Source of the DNA: Pseudomonas entomophila
Lineage (GTDB): Bacteria; Pseudomonadota; Gammaproteobacteria; Pseudomonadales; Pseudomonadaceae
Length of the DNA stretch: 64,000 nucleotides
Assembly (NCBI RefSeq): GCF_018417595.1
Contig: NZ_CP070982.1
Coordinates: forward strand, 1,203,501 to 1,267,500
Direction of reading: 5' to 3'
Under the pieces are notes generated by a model. That model made no database searches, had not been told where the DNA came from, and worked only from the letters and a program-made list of their open reading frames with translations. This document shows, piece after piece, positions 26,285 through 35,708 of this stretch; within the stretch, counting starts at the first letter, position 1, and the number at the start of each line of letters is the position of its first letter. Both the position numbers and the translations under genes were made by a program.

Positions 26285-27486
26285 TGCGTGACGTATTCAT
26301 CTGCGACGCCATCCGTACCCCCATTGGCCGCTTCGGCGGTGCCCTGGCCGGCGTGCGTGCCGACGACCTGGCGGCGGTGCCGCTCAAGGCGCTGATCGAG
26401 CGCAACCCGGGCGTGCAGTGGGACCGGCTCGACGAAGTGTTCTTCGGCTGCGCCAACCAGGCCGGTGAGGACAACCGCAACGTCGCGCGCATGGCGCTGT
26501 TGCTGGCTGGCTTGCCCGCAAGCATTCCCGGGGTGACCCTCAACCGCTTGTGCGCCTCGGGCATGGATGCCATCGGCACCGCTTTCCGTGCCATCGCCAG
26601 CGGCGAGATGGAGCTGGCCATCGCGGGCGGCGTCGAGTCGATGTCCCGTGCGCCATTCGTCATGGGCAAGGCCGAGAGCGGCTATTCGCGCAACATGAAG
26701 CTGGAGGACACCACCATCGGCTGGCGTTTCATCAACCCGTTGATGAAAGCCCAGTATGGCGTGGACGCGATGCCCGAGACCGCCGACAACGTCGCCGACG
26801 ACTATCAGGTGTCGCGTGCCGACCAGGACGCTTTTGCCCTGCGTAGCCAGCAGAAGGCGGCTGCCGCGCAGGCTGCGGGGTTCTTTGCCGAGGAAATCGT
26901 GCCGGTGCGCATCGCTCACAAGAAAGGCGAAACCGTGGTCGAGCGCGATGAACACCTGCGGCCGGACACCACGCTGGAGGCATTGAGCAAGCTCAAGCCG
27001 GTGAATGGCCCGGACAAGACCGTCACCGCCGGCAATGCCTCGGGTGTCAACGATGGGGCGGCGGCCTTGATTCTTGCTTCGGCCGAGGCCGTCAAGAAGC
27101 ATGGCTTGACCCCACGCGCCCGGGTGCTGGGCATGGCCAGTGCCGGTGTGGCGCCACGGGTGATGGGCATCGGCCCGGTGCCGGCTGTACGCAAGCTGAC
27201 CGAGCGCCTGGGCGTGGCGGTGGCGGATTTCGATGTCATCGAGCTGAACGAAGCGTTTGCCAGCCAGGGCCTGGCGGTGCTGCGCGAGCTGGGTGTGGCG
27301 GACGATGCGCCGCAGGTGAACCCCAACGGTGGCGCGATTGCCCTGGGGCATCCACTGGGGATGAGCGGGGCACGGTTGGTGCTGACGGCGTTGCACCAGT
27401 TGGAGAAGCGCGGTGGGCGCAAAGGGTTGGCGACCATGTGTGTCGGGGTTGGCCAAGGGTTGGCGCTGGCCATCGAGCGGGTTTGA
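26284..27486 (+). CDS. pcaF: Beta-ketoadipyl-CoA thiolase
   Basis: This 400-residue thiolase cleaves beta-ketoadipyl-CoA with CoA into succinyl-CoA and acetyl-CoA, the last pathway step. The nucleophile is C90 in [13 protein letters not shown]. The second signature is [20 protein letters not shown] with the catalytic histidine, and the third [12 protein letters not shown] with the second cysteine. [17 protein letters not shown] is also typical of this subgroup. A REP doublet follows immediately, before pcaT. Confidence 0.95.
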   Translation: MRDVFICDAIRTPIGRFGGALAGVRADDLAAVPLKALIERNPGVQWDRLDEVFFGCANQAGEDNRNVARMALLLAGLPASIPGVTLNRLCASGMDAIGTAFRAIASGEMELAIAGGVESMSRAPFVMGKAESGYSRNMKLEDTTIGWRFINPLMKAQYGVDAMPETADNVADDYQVSRADQDAFALRSQQKAAAAQAAGFFAEEIVPVRIAHKKGETVVERDEHLRPDTTLEALSKLKPVNGPDKTVTAGNASGVNDGAAALILASAEAVKKHGLTPRARVLGMASAGVAPRVMGIGPVPAVRKLTERLGVAVADFDVIELNEAFASQGLAVLRELGVADDAPQVNPNGGAIALGHPLGMSGARLVLTALHQLEKRGGRKGLATMCVGVGQGLALAIERV

Positions 27487-27509
27487 TCCTGAGTAGCGCA
27501 CGGTCCCCC

Positions 27510-27626
27510 GTAGGAGCGGCCTTGTGTCGCGAAAGGGCTGCAAGGCAGCCCCGGCAATCTTGAAGGGGCCTTCAGATCCTGGGGCTGCTACGCAGCCCTT
27601 TAGCGACACAAGGCCGCTCCCACACA
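27510..27626. repeat. REP doublet, GCGGCCTTGTGTCGC stem
   Basis: GTAGGAGCGGCCTTGTGTCG and its inverted partner surround GGGCTGCAAGGCAGCCC and a second GGGGCTGC...GCAGCCC hairpin. It separates pcaF from pcaT. Confidence 0.9.
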
Positions 27627-27708
27627 GTAGGCGGTGTGTTGAAGTGGAACGAGATTGTTACTGGGCATGTCTAGACTTTGCAGTGACCCCCCAGGAGTGA
27701 AAAACACC

Positions 27709-28998
27709 ATGACTTCCAGCTACTACACCGGCGAAGAACGCAGCAAACGCATCTTCGCCATCGTCGGCGCCTCGTCGGGCAACCTGGTGGAATGGTTCGA
27801 CTTCTATGTCTACGCCTTCTGCGCGATCTATTTCGCCCCGGCCTTCTTCCCCTCCGACAACCCCACCGTGCAATTGCTCAACACCGCCGGGGTATTCGCC
27901 GCCGGCTTCCTGATGCGCCCCATCGGTGGCTGGATCTTCGGCCGCCTGGCGGACCGTCATGGGCGCAAGAATTCGCTGATGACCTCGGTGTTGATGATGT
28001 GCTTCGGCTCGCTGATCATCGCCTGCCTGCCCACCTACGCCAGCATTGGTGCCTGGGCGCCGGCCCTGCTGTTGCTGGCACGGTTGATCCAGGGGCTGTC
28101 GGTGGGCGGCGAGTACGGCACCACCGCCACCTACATGAGCGAAGTGGCCCTGCGCGGCCAGCGCGGTTTCTTCGCCTCGTTCCAGTACGTCACCCTGATC
28201 GGCGGCCAGTTGCTGGCGGTGCTGGTGGTGGTGATCCTGCAGCAACTGCTCACCGAGGAAGAGCTGCGTGCCTACGGCTGGCGCATCCCCTTCGTGGTCG
28301 GCGCCATCGCCGCGCTGATCTCGCTGATGCTGCGCCGCTCGCTGAAAGAGACCAGCAGCGCCGAGAACCGCCAGGACAAGGAGGCCGGGACCATCGGCGG
28401 CCTGTTCCGTCACCACACCGCCGCCTTCATCACGGTGCTTGGCTACACCGCCGGTGGTTCGCTGATCTTCTACACCTTCACCACCTACATGCAGAAGTAC
28501 CTGGTCAACACAGCCGGGATGAACGCCAAGAGCGCCAGCTTCGTGATGACCGGCGCGCTGTTCCTGTTCATGATCCTGCAGCCGGTGTTCGGCATGCTCT
28601 CGGACCGTATCGGCCGACGCAACTCGATGCTGCTGTTCGGCGCGCTGGGGACGATTTTCACCGTGCCGCTGCTGATGGCGCTGAAGACCGTCACCAGCCC
28701 GTTCATGGCCTTCGTGCTGGTGACCCTGGCGCTGTGCATCGTCAGTTTCTACACCTCCATCAGTGGCCTGGTGAAGGCCGAGATGTTTCCGCCGCAGGTA
28801 CGCGCCCTGGGTGTCGGCCTGGCCTATGCGGTGGCCAACGCGGTGTTCGGCGGCTCGGCCGAGTATGTGGCCCTGAACTTGAAAAACATGGGCATGGAGA
28901 ACACCTTCTACTGGTACGTGACCGCCATGATGGCGATCGCCTTCCTGTTCAGCCTGCGCCTGCCGAAGCAGGCGGCGTACCTGCACCATGATCACTAA
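27709..28998 (+). CDS. pcaT: PcaT, MFS dicarboxylate (beta-ketoadipate) transporter
   Basis: This 429-residue protein has 12 membrane helices and the metabolite:H+ symporter pattern: [20 protein letters not shown] in helix 1, [20 protein letters not shown], and [20 protein letters not shown]. It resembles KgtP/ShiA-type carriers; in P. putida the equivalent pcaT product takes up beta-ketoadipate or adipate. The start at 27709 follows CCAGGAG; upstream in-frame codons are weak. Only about 9 bases separate it from pcaB. Confidence 0.85.
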   Translation: MTSSYYTGEERSKRIFAIVGASSGNLVEWFDFYVYAFCAIYFAPAFFPSDNPTVQLLNTAGVFAAGFLMRPIGGWIFGRLADRHGRKNSLMTSVLMMCFGSLIIACLPTYASIGAWAPALLLLARLIQGLSVGGEYGTTATYMSEVALRGQRGFFASFQYVTLIGGQLLAVLVVVILQQLLTEEELRAYGWRIPFVVGAIAALISLMLRRSLKETSSAENRQDKEAGTIGGLFRHHTAAFITVLGYTAGGSLIFYTFTTYMQKYLVNTAGMNAKSASFVMTGALFLFMILQPVFGMLSDRIGRRNSMLLFGALGTIFTVPLLMALKTVTSPFMAFVLVTLALCIVSFYTSISGLVKAEMFPPQVRALGVGLAYAVANAVFGGSAEYVALNLKNMGMENTFYWYVTAMMAIAFLFSLRLPKQAAYLHHDH

Positions 28999-29007
28999 GG
29001 ACATTGC

Positions 29008-30360
29008 ATGAGCAACCAGCTGTTCGATGCCTACTTCACCGCGCCGGCCATGCGCGAGGTTTTTTCCGATCGTGGCCGGCTGCAAGGCATGCTCGACTTC
29101 GAGGCCGCGCTGGCCCGCGCCGAGGCGGCCGCCGGGTTGGTGCCGCACACGGCGGTGATGGCCATCGAGGCGGCGTGCAAGGCCGAGCGCTACGATGTGC
29201 AGGCCCTGGCGCAGGCCATCGCCGTCGCCGGCAATTCGGCGATCCCGCTGGTCAAGGCGCTGGGCAAGGTGGTCGCCAGCGGCGTGCCCGAGGCCGAGCG
29301 CTACGTGCACCTGGGCGCCACCAGCCAGGATGCGATGGACAGCGGTCTGGTTTTGCAGTTGCGCGATGCGCTGGCGCTGATTGAAAGCGACCTTGCCAAG
29401 TTGGCCGACACCCTGGCCCGCCAGGCATTGCAGCATGCCGACACGCCGTTGGTGGGGCGGACCTGGTTGCAGCACGCCACACCGGTGACGCTGGGTATGA
29501 AACTGGCTGGCGTGCTCGGTGCCTTGACCCGCCATCGCCAGCGCCTCAAGCAACTGCGACCGCGCCTGCTGGTGCTGCAGTTCGGCGGTGCCTCCGGCAG
29601 CCTGGCGGCATTGGGCAGCAAGGCCCTGCCGGTGGCCGAGGCGCTGGCTGAACAGCTTGAATTGAGCGTGCCCGAGCAACCGTGGCACACCCAGCGCGAC
29701 CGTCTGGTGGAGTTTGCCTCGGTGCTGGGCCTGATCGCCGGCAGCCTGGGCAAGCTCGGCCGCGATGTCAGCCTGCTGATGCAGACCGAGGCGGGCGAGC
29801 TGTTCGAACCTGCCGCGCCGGGCAAGGGCGGTTCTTCGACCATGCCGCACAAGCGCAACCCGGTGGGGGCGGCGGTGCTGATCGGCGCCGCCACTCGCGT
29901 GCCGGGGCTGGTCTCGACACTGTTCGCCGCCATGCCCCAGGAGCATGAGCGCAGCCTGGGCCTGTGGCACGCCGAGTGGGAAACCCTGCCGGAGATCTGC
30001 TGCCTGGTCTCCGGCGCCCTGCGCCAGGCCCAGGTGATCGCCGAAGGCATGGAGGTGGATGCCGCGCGCATGCGCCGCAACCTCGACCTCACCCAGGGCC
30101 TGGTGCTGGCCGAAGCGGTCAGCATCGTCCTGGCCCAGCGCCTGGGGCGCGACCGCGCCCATCACCTGCTGGAGCAGTGCTGCCAGCGCGCGGTGGCCGA
30201 GCAGCGCCACTTGCGTGCCGTGCTCGGCGACGAGCCGCAGGTCAGCGCCGAGTTGTCCGCCGATGAGCTTGACCGCTTGCTCGACCCTGCCCATTACCTT
30301 GGTCAGGCCCGTGTCTGGGTGGCGCGCGCCGTGGCCGAACATCAACGTTTCACCGCCTGA
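29008..30360 (+). CDS. pcaB: 3-carboxy-cis,cis-muconate cycloisomerase
   Basis: This 450-residue protein converts 3-carboxymuconate to gamma-carboxymuconolactone. It belongs to the fumarase/aspartase superfamily, with HLGATSQDAMDSGLVLQ (region 1), RTWLQHATPVTLGMKLAG (region 2) and GKGGSSTMPHKRNPVGA (signature 3, catalytic serine loop). The ATG follows an AAGGACATT site. It lies between pcaT and pcaD in the order usual for P. putida. Confidence 0.95.
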   Translation: MSNQLFDAYFTAPAMREVFSDRGRLQGMLDFEAALARAEAAAGLVPHTAVMAIEAACKAERYDVQALAQAIAVAGNSAIPLVKALGKVVASGVPEAERYVHLGATSQDAMDSGLVLQLRDALALIESDLAKLADTLARQALQHADTPLVGRTWLQHATPVTLGMKLAGVLGALTRHRQRLKQLRPRLLVLQFGGASGSLAALGSKALPVAEALAEQLELSVPEQPWHTQRDRLVEFASVLGLIAGSLGKLGRDVSLLMQTEAGELFEPAAPGKGGSSTMPHKRNPVGAAVLIGAATRVPGLVSTLFAAMPQEHERSLGLWHAEWETLPEICCLVSGALRQAQVIAEGMEVDAARMRRNLDLTQGLVLAEAVSIVLAQRLGRDRAHHLLEQCCQRAVAEQRHLRAVLGDEPQVSAELSADELDRLLDPAHYLGQARVWVARAVAEHQRFTA

Positions 30361-30372
30361 AAGGAGACCGCT

Positions 30373-31164
30373 GTGGCGCACGTGCAACTGGCCGATGGCG
30401 AACTGCATTACCAACTCGATGGCCCTGCCGATGCCCCGGTGCTGGTGCTGTCCAACTCGCTGGGCACCGACTTGCACATGTGGGATGCGCAGGTCCCGGC
30501 GTGGCGCGAGCATTTTCGCGTGCTGCGCTACGACACCCGGGGGCACGGCGAGTCGTTGGTGACCGCTGGCCCCTACAGCATCGAGCAACTGGGTGGTGAT
30601 GTGCTGGCCCTGCTCGATGCCCTGGATATCGAAAAAGCCCATTTCGTCGGCCTGTCCATGGGCGGCCTGATCGGCCAGTGGCTGGCGATCAACGCCGGCC
30701 ATCGCCTGCTCAGCCTGACCCTGTGCAACACGGCGGCGAAGATTGGCAGCGACGAGGTCTGGAATACCCGTATCGACACGGTGCTCAAGGGCGGCCGACA
30801 GGCCATGGGCGAGCTGCGCGATGCCTCGATCGCCCGCTGGTTCACCCCGGCCTTCGCCGCGGCCGAGCCGGAGCAGGCCCAGCGCATCTGCCAGATGCTG
30901 GCGCAGACTTCGCCCGAAGGCTACGCGGCCAACTGTGGCGCGGTGCGCGATGCCGACCTGCGTGACCAGCTCAACCATATCCAGGTGCCGACCTTGATCG
31001 TCGCCGGCACCGCCGATGCGGTTACCACCCCCGAACATGGTCGTTTCATGCAGGCCGGCATCCTCGGTGCCGAATACGTCGAGTTCCCGGCGGCGCACTT
31101 GTCCAACGTCGAGATTGGCGCGCCGTTCAGCCGCCGTGTGCTCGACTTCCTGCTGAACCGCTGA
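30373..31164 (+). CDS. pcaD: 3-oxoadipate enol-lactone hydrolase
   Basis: This 263-residue alpha/beta hydrolase turns the enol-lactone into beta-ketoadipate. The nucleophile is S95 in FVGLSMGGLIGQW; the oxyanion region is VLSNSLGTDLHMWDAQVPAW; the acid/His pair is late (GTADAVTTPEHG and AAHLSNVE). The start is GTG at 30373 after AAGGAGACC. It is a separate gene from pcaC, not the fused PcaL form found in some actinobacteria. Confidence 0.93.
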   Translation: MAHVQLADGELHYQLDGPADAPVLVLSNSLGTDLHMWDAQVPAWREHFRVLRYDTRGHGESLVTAGPYSIEQLGGDVLALLDALDIEKAHFVGLSMGGLIGQWLAINAGHRLLSLTLCNTAAKIGSDEVWNTRIDTVLKGGRQAMGELRDASIARWFTPAFAAAEPEQAQRICQMLAQTSPEGYAANCGAVRDADLRDQLNHIQVPTLIVAGTADAVTTPEHGRFMQAGILGAEYVEFPAAHLSNVEIGAPFSRRVLDFLLNR

Positions 31165-31174
31165 GGAGCCGACC

Positions 31175-31567
31175 GTGGACGAGAAACAACGCTACGAAGC
31201 AGGCATGCAGGTGCGCCGCGCGGTGCTGGGCGACGCCCATGTCGACCGTAGCCTGGAGAAGCTCAACGACTTCAATGGCGAGTTCCAGGAGATGATCACC
31301 CGCCATGCCTGGGGTGATATCTGGACCCGCCCCGGGCTGCCCCGGCATACCCGCAGCCTGATCACCATCGCCATGCTGATCGGCATGAACCGCAACGACG
31401 AGCTCAAGCTGCACCTGCGCGCGGCCGCCAACAATGGTGTGACGCGGGAAGAGATCAAGGAAGTGATCATGCAGAGCGCGATCTACTGCGGGATTCCCGC
31501 AGCCAATGCCACGTTCCACCTGGCGGAATCGGTGTGGGATGAGCTGGGGGTCGAGTCGCGCGGTTGA
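31175..31567 (+). CDS. pcaC: 4-carboxymuconolactone decarboxylase
   Basis: This 130-residue protein decarboxylates gamma-carboxymuconolactone to the enol-lactone. It has the AhpD/CMD fold with HAWGDIWTRPGLPRHTRSLI and the ANNGVTREEIKEVIMQSAIYCG region holding a cysteine. The start is GTG at 31175, ten bases after the pcaD stop. It closes the cluster and is followed by a strong bidirectional terminator. Confidence 0.95.
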   Translation: MDEKQRYEAGMQVRRAVLGDAHVDRSLEKLNDFNGEFQEMITRHAWGDIWTRPGLPRHTRSLITIAMLIGMNRNDELKLHLRAAANNGVTREEIKEVIMQSAIYCGIPAANATFHLAESVWDELGVESRG

Positions 31568-31589
31568 GTGACCCGCTGACCCGAAACGA

Positions 31590-31627
31590 AACGAGGCCGC
31601 TGCCAGTCGAATGGCAGCGGCCTCGTT
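31590..31627. terminator. Bidirectional terminator between pcaC and quiA
   Basis: A perfect 16-bp stem runs from AACGAGGCCGCTGCCA to TGGCAGCGGCCTCGTT with a six-base loop. It lies between two convergent genes. T runs are short, but the stem is very stable. Confidence 0.85.
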
Positions 31628-31666
31628 GCATGATGGGGTGGTGCTTGCACCACCCCGCGAGCAGGC

Positions 31667-34078
31667 TTAGTCAGCCAGCTTGTAGGCGATGATGTAGTCG
31701 CCCATGCGGGTGCCCAGCGAGCCGTGGCCGCCAGCGGTCACCAGCACATACTGCTTGCCGTCCTTGCCGGTGTAGGTCATCGGTGTGGCCTGGCCGCCTG
31801 CCGGCAGGCGGCCTTTCCACAGCTCCTGGCCGTTCTTCACGTCATAGGCGCGCAGGTACTGGTCCAGGGTGCCGCTGAGGAAGCCGACGCCACCGGCGGT
31901 GACGATCGAACCGCCCATGCTGGGGACGCCCACCGGCATGCCGATCGGTACCGGGGTGCTGTCACGGGTGGTGCCGTTCTTGTGCTTCCACACCACCTTG
32001 TTGGTGAACAGGTCGATGGCCGCCACATAGCCCCAGGCCGGCGCCTGGCACGGGATGCCGATCGGTGACATGAACGGGTGCATGGTCACCGCGTACGGCG
32101 CGCCAGCGTTGGGTTGCACGCCGCTGGTCTCGCTTTCGCGCTTGCTGCCTTCGGCCACCTGCTCGCGGGGGATCATCTTCGACACGAAGGCCATGTAGTT
32201 CGGCGAGGTGAACAGCAGTTGGCGCACCGGGTCGACCGACACGCTGCCCCAGTTGAACACGCCGACGTTGCCCGGGTAGACCAGGCTGCCCTGCTCGGAC
32301 GGCGGGGTGTACTGGCCTTCGTAGCGCAGGCCGCGGAACTGGATGCGGCAGAGCATCTGGTCGAACGGCGTGGCGCCCCACATGGCCTGTTCGGTCAGTT
32401 CCGGGCCGAGCAGGTTGAGATCGGAGCGGGCTTGGGTCGGCGCGGTGTGGTCGCCCTTCACGGCGCCTTGCGGTACCGGGATTTCGCGGATCGGCACGAT
32501 CGGGGTGCCGTCGCGGCGGTCGAGCACGTACAGGCTGCCTTGCTTGGTCGGCACGATCACCGCCGGCTTGACGCCGTCATCGGTCTTCAGGTGGACCAGG
32601 GTCGGCTGGCTGCCGACGTCCATGTCCCACAGGTCGTGGTGGGTGAATTGGTAGTTCCAGCGCGCCTTGCCGGTGGCCAGGTCCAGGGCGACGATGCCGG
32701 CGCTGTACTTCTCGGCGCCCGGTGTGCGGTCGGCGCCCCACTGGTCGGGGGTCTGGTTGCCCAGGGGCAGGTAGATCATGCCGAGGTCTTCGTCGACGCT
32801 GGCGATCGACCACATGTTGGCCGAGTTGCGGCTGTACAGCTTGCCGTCGGCCAGGGGCTTGGTGTCGTCCGGGTTGTTGCTGTCCCAGTTCCACACCAGG
32901 TGGCCGTCGTGCACGTCGTAGGCGCGGATCACGCCGGACGGTTCGTTGGTCGACTCGTTGTCGGTGACGTGGCCACCGATGATCACCAGGCTGCGGGTGA
33001 TCGCGGCCGGCGAGGTGGAGTAGTAGCCGCCGGCGGTGAACGGGCCGATGCCGCGGGTCAGGTCGATCACGCCCTGGTTGGCGAAGCCTTCGCAGACCTT
33101 GCCGGTGTCGGCGTTGATGGCGATCAGGCGGGCGTCGGCGGTGGGCAGGTAGAGGCGGCGAGGGCAGGCCTGGGCCACGGCCTGGCCGGCGTCGGACACC
33201 TTTGGTGCCGGGCTGCCGTCACGGCTGACGTAGTTGTTCTCGTCGTAGTACGAGACGCCGCGGCAGGTCATGTGGGCGAAGCCCTTGAAGGTGCCGGTGG
33301 GGCTCTTGACCTGCGGGTCGTAGCGCCAGATCTCGGCGCCGGTGTCCGGGTCCAGGGCCAGCAGCCGGCTGTGGGCGGTGCAGGCATAGAGCATGCCGTT
33401 GACCTTCAGCGGGGTGTTCTGGTTGGTCAGCTCCACCGGGTCGTTTTCGGTCGGCAGGTCGCCGGTGCGGATGCGCCAGGCTTCTTCCAGGCGGTAGGCG
33501 TTCTGCGGGGTGATCTGGCGCAGCGGCGAGTAGCGGTCGCCATGCTCGGTGCGGCCATAGGCCTGCCATTCACCGTCCGGCATGGCCGGCGCGGCGCTGC
33601 CCATCTCGCTGTCGTCGCGGCTGAACGCGCCACGGATTTCGCCCGGGTGGGTGAACTGGCTGGCGACCGCGGTCGCGCCGGAAGCCACCACGGCCACGCT
33701 GAGCAGGGCGGTATTGAGCTTCGAAGCCGGGCCTTGCAGCGGGCGGCGGGCCCACGGCAGCAGCAGGACCACGCCGATGGCGAACCAGATGGCCAGGCGC
33801 GGCACCAGTTGCCACCAGTCCAGACCAACCTCCCACAGCGCCCACACGGTGCTGCCCAGCAGCACCAGGCCATACAGGCCCAGGGCGATGCGGCGCTTGG
33901 CCAGCAGCAGGATGCCGGACAGGGCGAAGGCGATCCCGGCGATCAGGTAGTAAAGCGAACCGCCCAGCTGGCTCAGCTTGATGCCGCCGGCCAGCAGGGC
34001 CAGGCCCATCAGCAACAGCAGCACGCCCATCAGGCGCGGTAGCCAGCGGGTTCCATTCTTGGCACCGTCAGTGCTCAT
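31667..34078 (-). CDS. quiA: PQQ-dependent quinate/shikimate dehydrogenase
   Basis: This 803-residue membrane quinoprotein has five N-terminal membrane helices (about residues 10-135) followed by a periplasmic eight-bladed propeller with repeated tryptophan-docking motifs. Examples are DGEWQAYGRTEHGDRYSPLR, LDPDTGAEIWRYDPQ and LDLATGKARWNYQFTHHDLWD. It is of the membrane glucose-dehydrogenase type. Next to a pca cluster the natural reading is quinate/shikimate dehydrogenase, passing electrons to ubiquinone and giving dehydroquinate/dehydroshikimate, which lead to protocatechuate. A glucose dehydrogenase would be possible by sequence class alone. The porin gene lies 31 bases upstream. Confidence 0.85.
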   Translation of the reverse strand: MSTDGAKNGTRWLPRLMGVLLLLMGLALLAGGIKLSQLGGSLYYLIAGIAFALSGILLLAKRRIALGLYGLVLLGSTVWALWEVGLDWWQLVPRLAIWFAIGVVLLLPWARRPLQGPASKLNTALLSVAVVASGATAVASQFTHPGEIRGAFSRDDSEMGSAAPAMPDGEWQAYGRTEHGDRYSPLRQITPQNAYRLEEAWRIRTGDLPTENDPVELTNQNTPLKVNGMLYACTAHSRLLALDPDTGAEIWRYDPQVKSPTGTFKGFAHMTCRGVSYYDENNYVSRDGSPAPKVSDAGQAVAQACPRRLYLPTADARLIAINADTGKVCEGFANQGVIDLTRGIGPFTAGGYYSTSPAAITRSLVIIGGHVTDNESTNEPSGVIRAYDVHDGHLVWNWDSNNPDDTKPLADGKLYSRNSANMWSIASVDEDLGMIYLPLGNQTPDQWGADRTPGAEKYSAGIVALDLATGKARWNYQFTHHDLWDMDVGSQPTLVHLKTDDGVKPAVIVPTKQGSLYVLDRRDGTPIVPIREIPVPQGAVKGDHTAPTQARSDLNLLGPELTEQAMWGATPFDQMLCRIQFRGLRYEGQYTPPSEQGSLVYPGNVGVFNWGSVSVDPVRQLLFTSPNYMAFVSKMIPREQVAEGSKRESETSGVQPNAGAPYAVTMHPFMSPIGIPCQAPAWGYVAAIDLFTNKVVWKHKNGTTRDSTPVPIGMPVGVPSMGGSIVTAGGVGFLSGTLDQYLRAYDVKNGQELWKGRLPAGGQATPMTYTGKDGKQYVLVTAGGHGSLGTRMGDYIIAYKLAD

Positions 34079-34109
34079 CGTATGTTCTCCGTAGTGTGGA
34101 AGGGTCGGG

Positions 34110-35456
34110 TTAGAAAGTGCTCTGGATCTTCAGGCCACCGATCAGCGCGTCGTCGACATGCGACACGCCGCCCGGGTGGCGGATGTACTGCAGGTTCGGG
34201 CGCACCGTGAGCCAGTCGGCCAGGTGGATGCCGTAGTAGAGTTCGGCGCTGTACTCGGTGTCCTGCACGGGCAGGAAGCCGGGGTTGTCGTAGTCGTCCA
34301 GGCCGTTGGCCTGGTTGATGAGGCGGGCGTTCTTGCGGTAGCCGGGGTTGACGTGCACGCGGGCCAGGGCGAAACCGATGTCGTCCTTGGCGCGGGCATC
34401 GAAGGGCCCTTTGTAAACCACACCTGCCTGAACATAGTTGTCGATGGCATTGGTCTTCTTGTCGTGCACCGTGGCGTTGGCGAACAGGCTCAGGCCGCGG
34501 GACTGGTCGGAGGCCTGCGAGGTCACCTGCTGCTGGGCGCCCAACCACAGGCCGTGCTTGCTCGAGCTGCTGCGGTAGGCGGCACCGCTGATGGCGGCCG
34601 GCGTGCCTTGGCTGTCCTTGAGTACATCCTGTGCCTTGGCATTACTGTAGTAGTAGCCGGCGCGATATTCCCCTTTCAGGCCATTGACCCGCGGGCTCCA
34701 GACCAGCTCGACCGGCATCACCGCGCCTTGGGTGCCGCTGCCACTGAGCTTGAAGCCGTTGTTGCTCTCGAGGTTGGAGGGGTTCTGCTCGTACACGCCG
34801 ACCTGGGCGTAGAGCTCGTCGCTCAGGTTGTAGCGCACGCGCAGGGCCCACTGGCTGACCGGCCAGTTGTACCAGATGCCACCGACCCAGTTACCCACCT
34901 GCGAGCCGCAGAACGCCAGGTTCTGGAAGTCGCAGGGGAAGCTGTTGAAGTCCTCGCCCTCACCGAAACGGCCGAATTTCACGTCCAGCGCGCCGTCGAA
35001 GTATTTCTGCTTGATCCACATCTGGGTCAGTCGCCAGGTCTCGCCACGGCCCCAGACTTCCTGGGCCGAGGTGAAGCCGCCGACGCGCGGGTCGTTGATG
35101 CGGTCGTTGCTGATGTTGTCGCCATGGCGCTCGGTGACGGTCAGCTGGAACTCGGTGTCCTGCCAGCCGAGGATCTTCTGCAGGTCCATGTTGACGCCGA
35201 AGGTGAACTGGTCGCTGTAGCGCGCGGCGCGGTCATGGCTGTAGCCGCCGTGCAGGTTGCTGCCCATCTCGCCGGTGTAGCCGAGGGTGAAGTCGTAGCC
35301 TTTCTCCAGCAGCTCGCTGCGGGTGCCGCCCCAGTCACCAAGCATCCAGGGGGAATCCTTGGCGAACATCTCGTTGGCGCCGGTGGTGGGGGAGAGGCCG
35401 CCGAGCAGGGTGGCCAGGGCGAGGCTGGAATAACGGGTCTTGGGCAGTTGGAACAT
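34110..35456 (-). CDS. OprB-family outer-membrane porin, probably for quinate/shikimate
   Basis: This 448-residue protein has a signal peptide (ending near LSPTTGA) and the carbohydrate-selective porin pattern. It opens PWMLGDWGGTRSELLEKGYDF, continues with many alternating amphipathic strands, and ends in GLKIQSTF with the terminal Phe needed for outer-membrane assembly. It lies just upstream of quiA in the same direction, so it probably lets quinate or shikimate into the periplasm where QuiA acts. The substrate is inferred from context. The ribosome site is weak, with only A-rich sequence before the ATG. Confidence 0.85.
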   Translation of the reverse strand: MFQLPKTRYSSLALATLLGGLSPTTGANEMFAKDSPWMLGDWGGTRSELLEKGYDFTLGYTGEMGSNLHGGYSHDRAARYSDQFTFGVNMDLQKILGWQDTEFQLTVTERHGDNISNDRINDPRVGGFTSAQEVWGRGETWRLTQMWIKQKYFDGALDVKFGRFGEGEDFNSFPCDFQNLAFCGSQVGNWVGGIWYNWPVSQWALRVRYNLSDELYAQVGVYEQNPSNLESNNGFKLSGSGTQGAVMPVELVWSPRVNGLKGEYRAGYYYSNAKAQDVLKDSQGTPAAISGAAYRSSSSKHGLWLGAQQQVTSQASDQSRGLSLFANATVHDKKTNAIDNYVQAGVVYKGPFDARAKDDIGFALARVHVNPGYRKNARLINQANGLDDYDNPGFLPVQDTEYSAELYYGIHLADWLTVRPNLQYIRHPGGVSHVDDALIGGLKIQSTF

Positions 35457-35652
35457 GAGATAGCGCTATCTTTTGATTATTGAAGAAACGGCAAGCGCGA
35501 CGAAGCGCGGGTTTTCGAAAAGGGAATGGCTACGAAAGGTATCAGATGAAGCGATTCAGCTTGCGGCGGGGAGGATATAGGGGAAGTTGTAAGAAAAAAA
35601 GACAAAATGTCGCAGGGGATTGTTGCTTCTGCGGTAACAGTCAGCGGCGTGT

Positions 35653-35690
35653 CGGGCAAGGACTGCCATTCTCAGGTCAGGCCTTGCCCG
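35653..35690. terminator. Inverted repeat downstream of the TcB-type gene
   Basis: CGGGCAAGG and CCTTGCCCG pair over a 20-base loop, 19 bases after the TcB stop. No T run follows on the minus strand, so terminator function is uncertain. Confidence 0.3.
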
Positions 35691-35708
35691 TTTGCTGCGC
35701 TCCAGTTG

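Noticed and set aside
27658..31098. A 1,146-codon open frame on the minus strand opposite pcaT, pcaB and pcaD.
   Set aside because: It lies antisense to three clear pca genes in the phase expected from GC-rich codon bias, and the translation is Gly/His/Gln-rich with no family pattern.
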